A stretch of DNA of 64,000 bases, taken from Luscinia megarhynchos (Eukaryota > Chordata > Aves > Passeriformes > Turdidae). The position numbers and the translations under genes are program-made. Positions 61,586 through 64,000 of the stretch are shown here, one piece after another. The notes beneath the pieces were generated by a model. It searched no databases. It was not told where the DNA came from and saw only the letters and a program-made list of their open reading frames with translations. The stretch is taken from positions 29,733,819-29,797,818 of the forward strand of contig CM067592.1 in NCBI GenBank assembly GCA_034336665.1, given 5' to 3'. Positions within the stretch are counted from its first letter, which is position 1; each line of letters starts with the position of its first letter.

Positions 61586-62916
61586 ACTTCATCTAAGTTA
61601 GTGGTAAAAATGCAAAACAGAGCTTTGTGTCACGATATGTGGCTTATAAAAATAATAACAATCTCTTTTCTCCCTAATCAGAAGCATTTCAGTCGTGTCC
61701 TTAAGTCTTGGTTTCATATTCACCAGCACCAGCTTCGACTGCTGCAAATGAAAACATTTCCCAGGGCATGACAAAAAGTCACAAATTTTCCATAGGACCA
61801 AAAAAATCATCATCCATTTAACCCATAAATGTTACATAATTTTCATCAGAGCTTTTAAGTTAACTTAGAAAGTTTGTGATGGGCTTCAACATTCTATTTC
61901 TTAGAGCAAGCAATTTGTTATTGCTTATTAGAAATCTGTCATGAGGGACATGGTCCACAGTGCAGTAAGGTCAAAAGAAAGAATAATGCTTATTTTAGTG
62001 GGCTCTGAAAAAAACATTGACACTGGAGACAGTAGCTACTTGTTAGTTTTCTCTTGTCAATAAATAGCTAAGAGGCTTGCACTGAACCCTTTTCTATTTA
62101 CTTTACAAGTATGTCAATGATTACTCTTTAAAGATAATTTACAAAACAATCATATAATAATTTGATAGGATAACTCCCTACAAAGTATTTTCACCTACAA
62201 AACACAAGCTATTGATCTATATTATTCAGTGCATAACTTATTTGCTTCAGCCAAAAGGCTTTATGTATATCAATGGAATAACATGTATTTAAGGAAAAAA
62301 ATTAATCTTGTGCCAATACTTTTTTTCATTTTCCATGCCTGGAACAAAATGCCGTATTCTAGTATGTATAATTGAACAGGTCTTTCAGTTCATAACACTG
62401 GAAGATAATTTTTCATGGAAACCACTTCACCAAAGAGAAAAATACAGATTCAGTTTCTTGAAGCACAGAGGACTTGATTCTTACCAAATATAAAGTACTG
62501 TAACATCTTGGGCATCAATAGGCACATCTTGAACAGTATAATTTATTGGAGCTATGTCAGTTTACTCCAAATAATAATCTGACTTCAAATGCCTTTAATT
62601 TCATGGTGCTTTATAATGGATAAAATGTGTTAAACAAACACATCTTCACCCTTGAATATTATTTGAAAGGGCGGGATAGTACATCATACAAATTGGCAGA
62701 ATCATCTACCTTGATCTGGGGTTAGTTTCACTTCAGGTTTGTTTGAGTAATGGCTTTTACATTGCTGACTTTAAAATCAGTAGCAAAATTCCCATTTGCT
62801 TATGTAGCTTGTGGTCTTGCCCAAAGCGTATCTACAACAAGAACTAAACATTTAACACTTATTAGTAGCTCCCTGGAGCGTGGTCAGAGGAGGATGAATT
62901 TCCTGAACATTGCCTT

Positions 62917-62964
62917 GGCAGGTGGAGAGGTGAGAGCATGGGCAGGTGCATAGGTGAGAGCATG
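62917..62964. repeat. 24-bp tandem duplication
   Basis: Two adjacent 24-bp units beginning GGCAGGTG and ending AGGTGAGAGCATG. A third partial unit (GGCAGGTGCA) begins near 62,974. Confidence 0.85.
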
Positions 62965-64000
62965 GGGTAGCACGGCAGGTGCACAGCACTGCTGGTGATG
63001 AGCACCTTAATTTCTGTAAACTCTGTCTGTGCAGACACCCTCCACCTCCAGGCCTCAGTGACAGCCAGTCTGGCCTCAATGACAGTGTGCCACTGTGTTA
63101 GCCAATTTCCTAGCCTGCAGTGCAGAGTTTCACATGGCCCAGCTGCATCTGCATTGCAGCAATCAAAGCAGCGTGTTCACAGTGCTGGCTCACAGCACAA
63201 AGCTAACTTTAATGCCATGGCTGTCCCCAGGATTAGAGCATACCTTAGTTCCTTCACCTTCGACTGCTGAGAAAGTCAGATTTCATCAACAGCCACTCAT
63301 AAGCAAAACTCATGATTCCAGGCTCCACAGCACACTTTCTGCTTTCTGGAAGCTCCATCCCATCGTGTACCTTTGTTAGTCAACTGTTCCTCTGAAATAC
63401 TGCTTTCAAACCTTAAATGTGTTTTCAAGAGGCAAAAGTGATGTGTGCTATTTTGCAGCTATTTCAAACTCTTACACAAGTGCTACTTATTTTCATTTTG
63501 TGCCTATCTGCAACACTCTTTTAGGTCTCACTCGTTTTTCTGTAGGCAGTCATTTGTCACCTCTATTGCATCATTTTGAAACTGCAGATCTCTCTAGGCA
63601 CTGGACTGTGTTTGGTGAAAGCAATAAAGACTCCAATTACCTTATATGTTTCCCTGCTGAAGGTGAACTTTTGAACTAAAAAGATAGAGTAAATTTTCTG
63701 CACTTTACTTTGCAGAAGCAACTGCAGGCCAATTTTGTTTCTCTGCCATACTTCAGCTCATTGATATCATTCCAGAATAACAAAAACATGGAGGAAATGT
63801 TCAGAAACTGTTAGCATTATTATAGCACACATTCAAGCACATGGCTAAAACTTTAGATGAATAGAACATATTATGGACTAAAGTTATTTATTTTGCTTAA
63901 ACTGTTTACAGCATTTGTAAGATTTACTGTGAAAATCTGATACTTTAAAGAGAAGCAGTATCAATTTGTCTAAAATATTATTTCACTTAATTTATTTTTT

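Larger units (their letters stand above)
58270..64000. other. Mostly unique DNA with small palindromes and tandem repeats
   Basis: Noted inside: a 14-bp palindrome ATGAGCTAGCTCAT (60,999-61,012), a 10-bp-stem hairpin (61,562-61,585) and a 24-bp tandem duplication (62,917-62,964). The stretch 62,850-63,400 is somewhat GC-richer, with frames of up to 94 codons but no recognised domain. No LINE or LTR ends were identified. Confidence 0.45.

Overview
This window looks like gene-poor, AT-rich nuclear DNA from a bird, probably a songbird. The evidence is the repeat content. There are about eleven CR1 LINE fragments; some keep the avian-type 3' tail (ATTCTRTG repeats). There are several LTR pieces of an avian ERVL-like endogenous retrovirus family, ending in the typical GGTTTAAACC-type terminus. 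There is also one small solo LTR of a type I associate with passerines. No mammalian SINEs or L1 are recognisable. No complete host gene, tRNA, rRNA, CRISPR array or bacterial-type operon can be supported. The longer open frames are either by-products of repeats (pentanucleotide array, CR1 and ERV remnants) or short chance frames.

Layout. 1-6.4 kb: a decayed ERVL-type LTR (about 230-610), then AT-rich unique DNA. 6.5-12.9 kb: a CR1 tail, one weak candidate terminal exon (8,757-8,887), and a CR1 split by a well-delimited solo LTR (12,200-12,596). 13-24 kb: mostly unique DNA with a (GATA)n array at 17.6 kb and a (CAA)n array at 23.8 kb. 24.2-30.4 kb: an unexplained GC-rich block, an internally deleted CR1, a second LTR of the same kind as the first, and two more CR1 copies. 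31.37-39.75 kb: two ERVL-type proviral remnants pointing away from each other. The minus-strand one carries the 3' LTR, RNase H, reverse transcriptase and gag traces; the plus-strand one carries the 5' LTR end, primer-binding site, leader and gag traces. 40-43 kb: two CR1 pieces, one from the RT end and one from the endonuclease. 44.0-45.7 kb: a large (TTCCC)n array grading into a 10/11-bp repeat, followed by a (TTTCCC)n array; both are G-rich on the minus strand. 47.7-56.2 kb: four CR1 pieces, including a 5'-half copy. 53.6 and 58.0 kb: a diverged direct duplication. 58.3-64 kb: unique DNA with a few small palindromes and tandem repeats.

The transposon genes here do not work together: all are broken, truncated or frameshifted. 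The region reads as an intergenic desert or the inside of a very long intron. I do not see a convincing undescribed functional system. The most interesting structures are the TTCCC/GAAACTTCCC array, the nested solo LTR, the divergent ERVL remnants with a 27-nt near-perfect palindrome, and the 53.6/58.0 kb duplication. All family assignments come from recognition by eye, without a database search.
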